Assembly: GCA_013289855.1 (NCBI GenBank)
Contig: JABCZD010000005.1
Location: 310,001-374,000 of the forward strand
Direction of reading: 5' to 3'
DNA: 64,000 nucleotides
DNA from: Acidobacteriota bacterium
GTDB lineage: Bacteria; Acidobacteriota; Terriglobia; Acidiferrales; UBA7541
Position numbers and translations under genes: made by a program. Positions 18,383-27,089 of the stretch are shown here, one piece after another. The notes beneath the pieces were generated by a model, which was given only the letters and a program-made list of their open reading frames with translations, was not told the origin of the DNA and made no database searches. Each line of letters begins with the position of its first letter. The first letter of the stretch is position 1.

Positions 18383-18476
18383 TGCCTCTCTCTTCACTAA
18401 AGGATTTCGACGAACACACGAACAATTTTCTACGTACCACCCCGCGAAGGACGTTAAATGGCCGCTCTTACGGTTA

Positions 18477-18494
18477 CGTGAATCCAATGTGAAT
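18477..18494 (-). promoter_or_regulatory. Candidate Pho-box-like direct repeat upstream of the coiled-coil porin
   Basis: On the plus strand CGTGAAT-CCAA-TGTGAAT, two 7-base direct repeats with a 4-base spacer; the gene-strand reading ATTCACA-TTGG-ATTCACG resembles the TTCAC repeats of actinobacterial Pho boxes. It lies about 95-112 bases upstream of the porin start. Geometry is identical to the repeat before pstS, although the bases differ. Confidence 0.4.
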
Positions 18495-18687
18495 ATCCTG
18501 TAACAACGGGAATTGGGTGGACGTAAACCGTTTACTTAAAGGAGTTTGCGAAACTAGCCGGAGCGTCGACACCTGCGGGAGACGCACATCATGCGATGAC
18601 AGCTGCGCGACCACCGAATTGTAGACGTCATGGTCACTTTCGCGGACTCCCAATAACGGCCCTTCGCCCTCGACCGCGGGCAGGCGA

Positions 18688-18756
18688 CTACTTTGGTGCC
18701 GACATGGTATAGGCGAGCACGATTTGCGTCAACTGCTATCCGTTACGAACGTCGGC
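18688..18756 (-). pseudogene. Remnant of a TolC-family outer-membrane channel, C-terminal tail only
   Basis: The minus strand from 18735 reads QLTQIVLAYTMSAPK then stop, nearly identical to the end of the intact TolC-like protein at 20548 (RLTQIVLAYTIAAPH). About three quarters of the bases match over 41 positions. Immediately upstream (18736-18756) weaker similarity continues but the frame contains a stop. The two tails are direct repeats that bracket the 489-residue porin gene, implying a past duplication with loss of the second copy. Confidence 0.75.
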
Positions 18757-18823
18757 TCTTGAATCCGAGAACGTCCTAGTTCATTTGTACGGAAGTGGCG
18801 GTCGGCGTACATTGCGTACTTTT

Positions 18824-20293
18824 TCAAAAGCGGTAATTTATCTCTGAGTATCCGAGTGCGCCGTTGCTGTCGGCGGGGTAGATATTCTTGATGACCTGCC
18901 CGCCCTGAGCCCAACCGAAGTACAGGGTAAGCGAAATTCCGTGGCCCCATTTGTAATCGCCACTGATGTCGTAGAGATTGGCAAGTTTGGTGTCGCCGCC
19001 CGAGGGACGTCCCTGAAAGCCGAACGTTGATGGCTGAAACGCGCCGCCTCCCGAATACCACAGGTCTTTGCCGCTGGAAAGCCACAGTCCGTGAACGTCA
19101 CTGCGTATCGTCAGGCTCTTCGCCGGGCGTAACACCACCTCGCCGAAAACATCCCTGTTGTTCATGGAGTTGAAAAACGGGAAGCGGGCATAGAGGCGCG
19201 GGGTCGGCAGAATAGCAAAAAATGTGCCATGTGTGTCGTCGTTGGGGTTTCCGTCGCCGCTGGTGTAGTCGTAGCCTGCGCGGAACCACGGACGGACAGC
19301 CTTGGCAAAGTGTGGCTGGTAGCCGCCTTCTATGGTGCCGGCGCCCGAGCGTTGCGTCAGCGTGCCCCATTTCCCGCTCTGCAGCACGCCCCAGCCCAAC
19401 AGATCAAAGGTTCCGACACTGGTTGCAGACGCCATTATGAAGTGTCCGCCGTAAGTCCCAATATCAATGCCACCCAAATCCGCGGCCTTAGCGGCAGCTG
19501 ACCGGTTATCTACCTTCACCACGCCACGATCGTCGTTGTAGAAAATTCCGAAGACGCGCCATTCCAATTGCGTGGCGCCGTAGTCGCCCTCGCGAGTTAG
19601 GGCGACGTAACTGACCGGGGTATCCACCCAGCCCCAGCCATCCACCTGGAATACACCCCGGTCGGGAATCGCGCTGACTGCAGTGAAATTCCATGGTCCG
19701 TTCGAGTACACATAATGTAGGCCGTCGAGGCTGCGCATCACGTCGGAATACCCAAAGTTGCCAATCAAGCGCTGTGCGATACGTTCCACCTTTAGCGATG
19801 CCAGCGTCGCGTCCTTGGGCTTGACCTCGCTGCCGTCGGTAAATTCGAAGCGCCCGATCTGCAAGCTGTTACGCCCCCACTTGGGGCGAATGAAAACTTG
19901 CTTCGGAAAAATGAAAGCCGTGTTCTGAGTTTTGTCGTTCGCGGCGTAATAGGAACCGCCGAGGCCTAATTGGCCCTGTGGTGGCGGCTTTACGGCTCCG
20001 TTCGGTAGGCCCAACAATACCGGAACCTCGAACTCAATATTCCAGTCGAAGTTCTGGAGCGTCTGCGAAAGCCCGAACTGGATCTGCGTACCGGAGAAGC
20101 CGTAAAGATTTTCACTCGGCGTCTTCGACTGAAACCAATCCCATTCTTCGTAGCGCTCGCGGACGTTTCCGGAAAACGTCACCGAACCAAGCTCGATGGG
20201 CTGCGGCTCCGATTGCGCCAGCGCTGGTGCGCAGTAACCAAAAACGAAAACCAGGCACGTCAACAGTTTTTTCAAGATGCTACTCGCGTTCAT
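18824..20293 (-). CDS. Alginate-export-type outer-membrane barrel
   Basis: 489 residues from the ATG at 20293, where a signal peptide begins (MNASSILKKLLTCLVFVFGY, ending APALAQ). A longer frame upstream is open but has no coding look. The mature protein is a beta-barrel of the alginate_exp family: SGNVRERYEEWDWFQS at the start, KQVFIRPKWGRNSLQIGRFEF, the YDYTSGDGNPNDDTHGTFF loop near residue 350, and terminal strand LGYSEINYRF with the aromatic end. AlgE-like barrels pass anionic polysaccharides, but many environmental members are general porins, so substrate is unknown. It lies between the intact tolC and a decayed tolC tail. Confidence 0.8.
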   Translation of the reverse strand: MNASSILKKLLTCLVFVFGYCAPALAQSEPQPIELGSVTFSGNVRERYEEWDWFQSKTPSENLYGFSGTQIQFGLSQTLQNFDWNIEFEVPVLLGLPNGAVKPPPQGQLGLGGSYYAANDKTQNTAFIFPKQVFIRPKWGRNSLQIGRFEFTDGSEVKPKDATLASLKVERIAQRLIGNFGYSDVMRSLDGLHYVYSNGPWNFTAVSAIPDRGVFQVDGWGWVDTPVSYVALTREGDYGATQLEWRVFGIFYNDDRGVVKVDNRSAAAKAADLGGIDIGTYGGHFIMASATSVGTFDLLGWGVLQSGKWGTLTQRSGAGTIEGGYQPHFAKAVRPWFRAGYDYTSGDGNPNDDTHGTFFAILPTPRLYARFPFFNSMNNRDVFGEVVLRPAKSLTIRSDVHGLWLSSGKDLWYSGGGAFQPSTFGFQGRPSGGDTKLANLYDISGDYKWGHGISLTLYFGWAQGGQVIKNIYPADSNGALGYSEINYRF

Positions 20294-20547
20294 AGATTTA
20301 TCCGCCTCTGGAAGATGCGACCGGAGCTTATTTGGCCGGCCCGTGTATACCGAGCAAAACATCAACAACATCAACCACTGAATGGCTGCCTCGACAAGCG
20401 TTAGCAACTGAATCTGGGTATGACTCAGAATCGAAAATCGTTGCGGAATCTTCATCCCAGAACGTGGGAACGGCAATAGTTAGAATGCATTAGGCCGCTC
20501 CGTCTACGGCGAGGCGATCAGACTGAGGTATGCGGGATGAACGCGAA

Positions 20548-21948
20548 TCAGTGCGGCGCGGCGATGGTATAGGCAAGGACGATTTGCGTTAACCGATACT
20601 GATAGCGGGCATCGGTGTCGGAGATGTCTGCCTCTGTTTTTTGCAATTCGGCCTGGCTGAACTCCACGATGGAGCTGAGACCCAGGTTGTAGCGTGATTG
20701 CGCGAGATCGAGAGCGAGGTTCGCTTGCTCAAGCAGTTGCTCGGTAACGGAGAGGCGTTCGAAAGCGCGACTCGAATCTTGCCAGGCGTTGCGAACATCA
20801 CGGGCGACATTGTCTTGGAGGTCGGTGAGTTTTTGCCGGTCGATGGAAGTTTGCAGGTCGGCGGTCTTGGCGCGTGCGTTAAACAGGAAGCCGTTGAAGA
20901 CCGGGATGTTGATGTTGACGCCCGCCGCCCCATACCAGCTGGAAAGGTGCGGATCGCGAACCGGCGCCAAGCCCACGACGCCGAGCGCGCTGACATTCGG
21001 GAGCCATAGATCGTGCTCCGCGCGGCCGAATTTTTCCGCACCTTGCACCTCGTCGCGCAGCGCCAGAATTTCGGGACGTTGCGCCAGAGCTTCGGAGATC
21101 AACGGCGAGACGTCTAGTGCCGGAGGACTGATCTTTTCGGCCTCTTCCACCAGTTGAAAATTCTGCTCGTCATTGAAGCCGAGTAGAGCGGAGAGCGTTG
21201 CGAGCGATGCTTGATAATTGTTGCGAGCTTCCAGCAACAGTAAGCGCGCGCGCGACGCGTCCACCTTAGCGAAGCTAAGGTCCAGTTCGGAGCGCAGTTT
21301 TGCGTTGGTGAGCGCCTGAATTTTATCCACAAACGTCTGCCGCGCGTCCAAAGTTTGCTGCGCCACGATCACCAGCGCTTTGGTTTCCAGCGTATTGAAA
21401 AACGCCTGATCGACCGCCAGGATGATGTCGGCGGTCGTGGCTGCGGCGCTTTGATCCTGCGCCTTGGCCTGAAATTCCGAACTCGCCACCAGATTGTGGG
21501 TGCGCCCAAAATCGGTCACCAGCTGACTAACTGTCGCGCCAGCGGCGACGCGCGGATAGATGATCGAATTGTTTAACGCCCCAGCGGTGATACGGCCGCC
21601 CGGGTCCGCACCGACTCCGGTGACGTTGAGCGAAGCGGTGGGCAGCAGCGCAGCGCGCTGCTCGCGCACGGACTGTTGCGAAACTAGCGCCTGCAGCCGA
21701 GCCACGCTGATCTGCGGGTTCTTCTTGAGTCCCAGTGCTTCCGCTTCCGCCAGTGTCAGCAATTGTAAAGGCTGAGTGCTGGCCGCGGGCGCGGCGGGAG
21801 CCTGCTGCGGCCGCGCTTGAACGCCGCAAGCGACAAGCAACAGCAAAATGCCAACACTGCATCGCTGAGTAAAAGACCGCGAAAAACGCGACGCGCGTGA
21901 GTCATGCAGAAGGGGCCGACGGCCTAAAGAACGCAAGAAGCAGGTCAC
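20548..21948 (-). CDS. TolC-like outer-membrane efflux protein
   Basis: 466 residues from GTG at 21948, which overlaps the RND stop (GTGA). A signal sequence (GILLLLVACGVQA) follows a basic N-terminal stretch, and a PAAPAAS linker follows it. Two outer-membrane efflux repeats are visible: LTLAEAEALGLKKNPQIS to about residue 250, and KISPPALDVSPLISEALAQR onward, with long helices rich in A, Q and R that build the periplasmic tunnel. It is the exit duct of the tripartite pump encoded by the two preceding genes. Confidence 0.92.
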   Translation of the reverse strand: MTCFLRSLGRRPLLHDSRASRFSRSFTQRCSVGILLLLVACGVQARPQQAPAAPAASTQPLQLLTLAEAEALGLKKNPQISVARLQALVSQQSVREQRAALLPTASLNVTGVGADPGGRITAGALNNSIIYPRVAAGATVSQLVTDFGRTHNLVASSEFQAKAQDQSAAATTADIILAVDQAFFNTLETKALVIVAQQTLDARQTFVDKIQALTNAKLRSELDLSFAKVDASRARLLLLEARNNYQASLATLSALLGFNDEQNFQLVEEAEKISPPALDVSPLISEALAQRPEILALRDEVQGAEKFGRAEHDLWLPNVSALGVVGLAPVRDPHLSSWYGAAGVNINIPVFNGFLFNARAKTADLQTSIDRQKLTDLQDNVARDVRNAWQDSSRAFERLSVTEQLLEQANLALDLAQSRYNLGLSSIVEFSQAELQKTEADISDTDARYQYRLTQIVLAYTIAAPH

Positions 21949-24900
21949 GATTGGGCCTCCTGAGGTTCGACTGGCCGATTGCCATGCACCAGCAGATACA
22001 CAGCGGGTACGAGAAACACCGTGGCCACCACAGAAACGCCCAAGCCTCCGATAATCGCGCGCGCCAGCGGTGCGTATTGCTCGCTGCCCGCCTCAATGCC
22101 GAGCGCCATCGGCAGCATCCCCAGAAGTGTGGCCAGCGAGGTCATCAACACTGGACGCAACCGCACCTTGCAAGCTTCGACCACCGCTTCGCGAATGGTC
22201 CTGCCGCCGCGCCGGTGCAGTATCCCGGAAAATTCCACGATTAGAATACTGTTCGAAACCACAATTCCGGTCATCATGATCACGCCCATCAACGACATGA
22301 TATTCAGCGAGGTGCCGGTCACGAACAGGATCAACACCACGCCCGTCAAGCCCGGCGGAATGGCCGTCAAAATAATCAAGGGGTCGAGAAACGAACGGAA
22401 CTGCGCCATCAGAATCAGGTACACCAACACCACCGAGAGGATCAAGCCGATGGCAAAGCGGCGAAAAGATTCGCGCATGCCCACCACCGCCCCGCGTACC
22501 GCGATGCGGGCGTTTGATGGCAGGGTCAAACCACTGATTAAGCGCTTGGCTTCTTTGTTGATTGCGCCGAGGTCTTCCGTCGCCGGCATCACGTACACAT
22601 CGATGACCCGGCGCAACTGGTTGTGATCGACTTCCGTCGGTGTATCGATCGGCTCGATCTTGGCCACTGATTGCAACGGCGTGTACGACGATGAAGCGCT
22701 TCCCCGCAGCGGAATATTCTTGAAATCAGACATGCTCATCGAGCCGATCTTCTGATTCGAATACTGCACGGTGAGCATGTAGTTGTTGCCGCTTTTGGGG
22801 TCGATCCAGTAACTCGGCGCGATCACGCCATTGGAAGTGAGCGCGGTGATCACGTTGTCCACCACTTCCTTTGGGGTGATCCCCAATTGGCTGGCCTGCT
22901 CGCGGTCGATGTCCAGCTGCAGCCCGGGATAATCCAGGCTTTGCGGGATGAGCACATCGCTCACGCGTTTCGACTCCTTCAACTGCACCGCAATATCTTT
23001 CGCGATTTTGTAAGCCTCCTTCATGTCGTTGTCGCTCACCTGAATATCCAGCGGCGCGGGCAGTCCCTGATTCACTACCGAATCCACCAGTCCGCCGGCC
23101 TGAAAATAACAATTAAGCTGTGGCAGATCCGCGGCGATTTTCCGGCGTAGCCGTTCCATGTACGCATAGCTGCCAATTTTGTGATCTTCCTTCAGGCTGA
23201 CCTGCACGAAGGCCGTGTCCATCCCGGCATTGCTGGTATAAATCGCCGACAGGTCCGGCGTAATTCCGATGTTGGAAACGATCATGTCCAGGTCGTGGCG
23301 AGAGACTGTGTTGCGGATCTCATCTTCCACGTTGGCGATGAAGCGATCGGTCACTTCCAGCCGCGACCCGGTTGGCGCTTTTATGCTGATCACAAATTGT
23401 CCGGGATCGGTCCGCGGAAAATAAGACGTTCCGAGAAATGGGAAGAGTCCCAGCAGCACCAGTAAAATACCGCCAACGATCACGGCGACGGTGAGTCTGG
23501 GCCGATCGAGCGCTTTCAGAATGGCCTTGTCGTAAGCTACCAGCAGGTCAAGAAAGAGCCGATTGAACTTTTGCAGCACGTTTGAGAAAAAAGTGTTCTT
23601 GCGATGCGTCTCGACGGGTTCGCGATGCATTTCGTCAGGTTTTATGCGGATGAAATACGCGCAATACAGCGGCACCACGGTCATGGCAAAAATGTAGGAA
23701 GCAAAAATGGAGAGCACCACGCCGAGCGCCAAATCAATAAAAAGGTAACGGCTCACGCCGTAGAAAAGCGTCACCGGGAAAAACACGATTGAAGTAGTGG
23801 ACGTAGCCGCGAGCACCGCCAGCGACACTTCCATGCCGCCTTTCTCCGCGGCCTCGCGCGGCGGCACGCCATTCTCCATAAAGCGAAAAATATTTTCGAG
23901 CACCACCACGGAATCGTCGATCAGCCGGGAAAACGCCAGCGCCAGCCCGCCCAGCAGCATGGTGTTGATCGAGCCGCCCAGTCCGTTCATCACCAGAAAA
24001 CACATCAGCGCGGACAGCGGAATGGAAAGCAGCACCGCAAACGTGGCCCGCGGACTGCCCAGAAAAAGCAAAATCATGATCGCCGTGAGCAGCAATCCGA
24101 TGCTGCCTTCTTTAATCAGATTGTGAATCGCGATTTTTACGAAAATCGATTGATCGAAAACCACCGCGGTCTTCAGCACCGAGGGGATATCCACCAGATG
24201 CTTTACCGCGGCTTTCACACCGTCCACGATTTCGATGGTGTTGCTGTCGCCGCCCTGCTTGAGCACCGGAATGTATACGGAGTGCTGCCCGTCGATGCGC
24301 ACAATATTGGTTTGAATTGCGCCAGCGTCCGCGGCATGGCCCACGTCCGCGACCAGCACCGAACCGAGCCCCACGGTTTTTAGCGGGATGCGATTGATTT
24401 CGTCCGGCGTAGGCACTTGGCTGTTGGCGTAAATGTTGTAGTCGCGATTGCCGATGCGCACATCGCCGGCCGGCAGAATCAAGTTCGAATCGTTCACCGC
24501 GCGCACCACGTCCATCAGGCTGAGCTGGTGCGCTTCGAGCTTTACCGGATCGACAAACACCTGAATCTGCCGGTACGTTCCGCCGAACGGCTGCGGCACC
24601 GACGCGCCTTGCACATTTGCCACCTGATTGCGCACCGCGAATTGCGCCAAATCTTTCAGCTGCGTCTCGTTCAAGCCCTCGCCTTTCAGCGTGATCAAAC
24701 ACACCGGCAGGCTTGACGCGTCAAACTTCAGCACCACGGGTGGCAGTGTGCCAGGTGGCAGCCGCCGCAGATCGGCCATCGCCAGGTTGGAAATATTGCT
24801 CAGCGCGGAGTTGCCGTCAGTTCCCGGCTTGAAATAAATTTTGATCAGGCTGACGCCGGTCAGCGAACGCGATTCGATGTGGTCAATGTTGCTGCCCAGT

Positions 24901-25109
24901 GTGAAGAAGCGCTCGAAGGTGTTGGTGATGTCGGCTTCAATTTGCTGCGGTGGCATGCCGGAATAGAACGTCGCCACCACCACCACGGGAATTTTAATTT
25001 CCGGGAAAAGGTCCACGGGCATGCGCACCACCGTCGTCACGCCCACGACGGCCACTACCAGGCACAGCATCAAAATAAAATATGGATAGCTGAGCGCAAA
25101 CTTTGGCAT
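21945..25109 (-). CDS. RND efflux transporter, inner-membrane pump
   Basis: 1054 residues from the ATG at 25109, which overlaps the MFP stop by one base (TAATG). Twelve membrane helices and two large periplasmic loops are evident. SYPYFILMLCLVVAVVGVTT is helix 1, VDLFPEIKIPVVVV the following strand, LIDDSVVVLENIFRFMENG is helix 4 with the proton-relay Asp pair, and TGIVVSNSILIVEFSG is helix 10. In AcrB-type pumps helix 10 has a relay lysine (AKNAIL); here the position is serine, as in several non-multidrug RND branches. Drug, metal or lipid substrate cannot be decided. Confidence 0.93.
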   Translation of the reverse strand: MPKFALSYPYFILMLCLVVAVVGVTTVVRMPVDLFPEIKIPVVVVATFYSGMPPQQIEADITNTFERFFTLGSNIDHIESRSLTGVSLIKIYFKPGTDGNSALSNISNLAMADLRRLPPGTLPPVVLKFDASSLPVCLITLKGEGLNETQLKDLAQFAVRNQVANVQGASVPQPFGGTYRQIQVFVDPVKLEAHQLSLMDVVRAVNDSNLILPAGDVRIGNRDYNIYANSQVPTPDEINRIPLKTVGLGSVLVADVGHAADAGAIQTNIVRIDGQHSVYIPVLKQGGDSNTIEIVDGVKAAVKHLVDIPSVLKTAVVFDQSIFVKIAIHNLIKEGSIGLLLTAIMILLFLGSPRATFAVLLSIPLSALMCFLVMNGLGGSINTMLLGGLALAFSRLIDDSVVVLENIFRFMENGVPPREAAEKGGMEVSLAVLAATSTTSIVFFPVTLFYGVSRYLFIDLALGVVLSIFASYIFAMTVVPLYCAYFIRIKPDEMHREPVETHRKNTFFSNVLQKFNRLFLDLLVAYDKAILKALDRPRLTVAVIVGGILLVLLGLFPFLGTSYFPRTDPGQFVISIKAPTGSRLEVTDRFIANVEDEIRNTVSRHDLDMIVSNIGITPDLSAIYTSNAGMDTAFVQVSLKEDHKIGSYAYMERLRRKIAADLPQLNCYFQAGGLVDSVVNQGLPAPLDIQVSDNDMKEAYKIAKDIAVQLKESKRVSDVLIPQSLDYPGLQLDIDREQASQLGITPKEVVDNVITALTSNGVIAPSYWIDPKSGNNYMLTVQYSNQKIGSMSMSDFKNIPLRGSASSSYTPLQSVAKIEPIDTPTEVDHNQLRRVIDVYVMPATEDLGAINKEAKRLISGLTLPSNARIAVRGAVVGMRESFRRFAIGLILSVVLVYLILMAQFRSFLDPLIILTAIPPGLTGVVLILFVTGTSLNIMSLMGVIMMTGIVVSNSILIVEFSGILHRRGGRTIREAVVEACKVRLRPVLMTSLATLLGMLPMALGIEAGSEQYAPLARAIIGGLGVSVVATVFLVPAVYLLVHGNRPVEPQEAQS

Positions 25110-26410
25110 TACTGCGCCCCCTGGGAATCGCCGGCGGAGGATTTGCCCGCTGCAGCAATGGGGGCAACAACCGGCGCGATAATGGTCACGTCTTTGGGTT
25201 CCACGGTTTCGCCGGCGGTCACGCTGCTTTGGCCGCCGACGATCACCCGCTCCCCTTCCTGTAATCCCGCCAGCACCACCACCCGCGAACTGCCTCGATA
25301 GCCCAAAGTTACGTGGCGCAGTTCCGTTTTGTTCTGCTGGTTGACCACCCACACGGCAGCCGCATTGTTCGTCTGCGTTACCGCTTCCAGCGGAATATTC
25401 AGCGCCGCATGTTGCTGGTCCAGAGGTATGGCCACTTCCGCGTACATCCCCGGTATCACCTTATCGTCGCGATTATCCAGATCGATCTCGGTTTCCATCG
25501 TCCGCGTCTGCTCATTCAGCGAATCCGCAAAGCGCGCCACTTTACCGGGAAAATCTCTGTTCAGCGCCTGCACATGCACGTTCATCGTCTGCCCTACGCG
25601 AATTCCCCCGGCAATCGATTCCGGAACCGGCAGCACCAGCCGAAGCACGGAAGTCTGCGCCAGCCGCACCACGGGAATAGCCTGCGTACTCTCGGAGGTT
25701 CCAGCAGCAATCAGTGCGCCGGTGTCCGCCGTACGACTGGTCACCACACCCGCGAAAGGCGCGGTGATGTGCATATAATCGGACATTGCACTCACTTGCT
25801 TCTGGGTGGCTTGCGCGACTTCCAGTTGCTCCTTGGCGGCCGATAGCATCGCCTCCGCGCTGGTCACCTGGCCCTCAGATTCCAGATACTTGGCTTCGGA
25901 ATCATCCACTTCTTGCTGCGCCACCAGCCCGGCGCGGGAATCCGCGGCTTGCTTCAACCGCGTATACGCCGAGCGCACCGCCGCGTGATTGGATTGCGCC
26001 CGCTGCAAGTCCCCCTGCGCGCGCCGAATCTGTTCCTGCGCGGCCCGCACGGAGGCTTCCGCACCCGCCAGTTGCGCGGTCAGTTCGGGTATTTCGAGCA
26101 CCGCGAGGATCTGCCCCTGTTTGACGTGGTCGCCCACATCCACGTAGATATGACGAATGTAACCGGCGACTTTGGCGTGGACTTCGACGTCCTGGAATGG
26201 CTTGAACGCCCCCGCCAACGTCAGCGTGTCACCCAGGTCTCCGCGCTGCACGCGCGCGACCGCCACCGTCGGCACCGCGGTCGCGCCCGGATGTGCATCT
26301 TCCTCGGAGGCGTCCGAGGACGTGCGATTGTGCCAGCCCCAAACGGCTAGAGTCAGCATGGCCAGGCCAGCTACAGCGATAACGATTTTTGTCCGCGACA
26401 TTTGTCTCAT
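25109..26410 (-). CDS. RND periplasmic adaptor (membrane fusion protein)
   Basis: About 433 residues from ATG 26410; ATG 26401 and GTG 26419 are alternatives, and no start has a strong ribosome binding site. An N-terminal membrane anchor (IVIAVAGLAMLTLAVWGW) is followed by a lipoyl-like half motif (VEVHAKVAGYIRHIYVDVGDH), a long alpha-hairpin rich in A, Q and E (residues about 110-190), the second lipoyl half (ITAPFAGVVTSRTADTGALI) and beta-barrel and membrane-proximal domains (PLEAVTQTNNAAAVWVV). It bridges the RND pump and the TolC duct and leads the operon. Confidence 0.92.
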   Translation of the reverse strand: MRQMSRTKIVIAVAGLAMLTLAVWGWHNRTSSDASEEDAHPGATAVPTVAVARVQRGDLGDTLTLAGAFKPFQDVEVHAKVAGYIRHIYVDVGDHVKQGQILAVLEIPELTAQLAGAEASVRAAQEQIRRAQGDLQRAQSNHAAVRSAYTRLKQAADSRAGLVAQQEVDDSEAKYLESEGQVTSAEAMLSAAKEQLEVAQATQKQVSAMSDYMHITAPFAGVVTSRTADTGALIAAGTSESTQAIPVVRLAQTSVLRLVLPVPESIAGGIRVGQTMNVHVQALNRDFPGKVARFADSLNEQTRTMETEIDLDNRDDKVIPGMYAEVAIPLDQQHAALNIPLEAVTQTNNAAAVWVVNQQNKTELRHVTLGYRGSSRVVVLAGLQEGERVIVGGQSSVTAGETVEPKDVTIIAPVVAPIAAAGKSSAGDSQGAQ

Positions 26411-26540
26411 CTTTCGCACCGCCTGATCGGCGCAAGGAACCGCTCGACAGCCCTGGGGTCACAGATATATGGATGGTTCCGCCACCTGCACGGGTGCGGA
26501 GAGAATAAACCGCTGCTACGACTATGAGGGGGAAATCTGT

Positions 26541-27005
26541 TTAGCGGCCGGGTGGCGGACGAAACCAGAGACTCGCGGGCAGGTACTGCAGCGCTGGGAG
26601 AGCCTCTTCAACGGCCGCTTCATGTGGTTCGGAAGCAATGCTCAGGAGCCTATCGAATTGCTGAAATAGCGTGACGCTTGCGGTCGCGAGAATACTTTGG
26701 CCGTTGATCGGGCTGAACTGTTGCAGCTCCGATGCTCCGACCGTGGCGCGGTTGCTCGCGGAATGTTGCACGCAAAGTCCGGCGCCAGATTCCGCACCCG
26801 CCAGAAACGGGTTATAAACCACCAGCGCAGCCAATAGCAGGCACAACCCAATTTGCCATTTTGGCGCGAATCGCCATTCGGACAATGAGTCGAAGCCCCG
26901 GATTGGCGCAGAGTGTGCCATCAATTCACTTAGATGCGTCTTCCAACGATAGTAGGCGCGGTGATAACGGTCAAGGGCTTGCGTGAGATGGGGTGTCTGC
27001 GGCAC
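26541..27005 (-). CDS. Hypothetical protein with one membrane segment
   Basis: 154 residues, not recognised. Residues 1-50 are hydrophilic and rich in aromatic and basic residues (LDRYHRAYYRWKTH). One membrane helix follows (about 52-70, IGLCLLLAALVVYNPFLAG), then a polar, probably periplasmic tail ending in LWFRPPPGR. It lies between the efflux operon and phoU2 on the same strand. A G/C-rich hairpin (GGGGACCGG, 13-base loop, CCGGTCCCC, 27037-27067) separates it from phoU2. It could be a small membrane-anchored envelope protein; its reality rests on length and composition only. Confidence 0.5.
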   Translation of the reverse strand: MPQTPHLTQALDRYHRAYYRWKTHLSELMAHSAPIRGFDSLSEWRFAPKWQIGLCLLLAALVVYNPFLAGAESGAGLCVQHSASNRATVGASELQQFSPINGQSILATASVTLFQQFDRLLSIASEPHEAAVEEALPALQYLPASLWFRPPPGR

Positions 27006-27089
27006 CTACGCAACCGCGCTGCCGAAAGGGGGGAGAGGGGACCGGAGCCAGGGGTGCGCCGGTCCCCAAGGTAGGACAATTACTGAAGA

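Larger units (their letters stand above)
18383..18823. other. Region between two porin genes: leader, Pho-box-like repeat and TolC remnant
   Basis: 441 bases with no intact gene. The part next to 18382 is the leader of the coiled-coil porin. 18477-18494 holds a direct-repeat pair, and 18688-18756 holds the decayed end of a TolC gene. The rest shows nothing recognisable. Confidence 0.6.
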
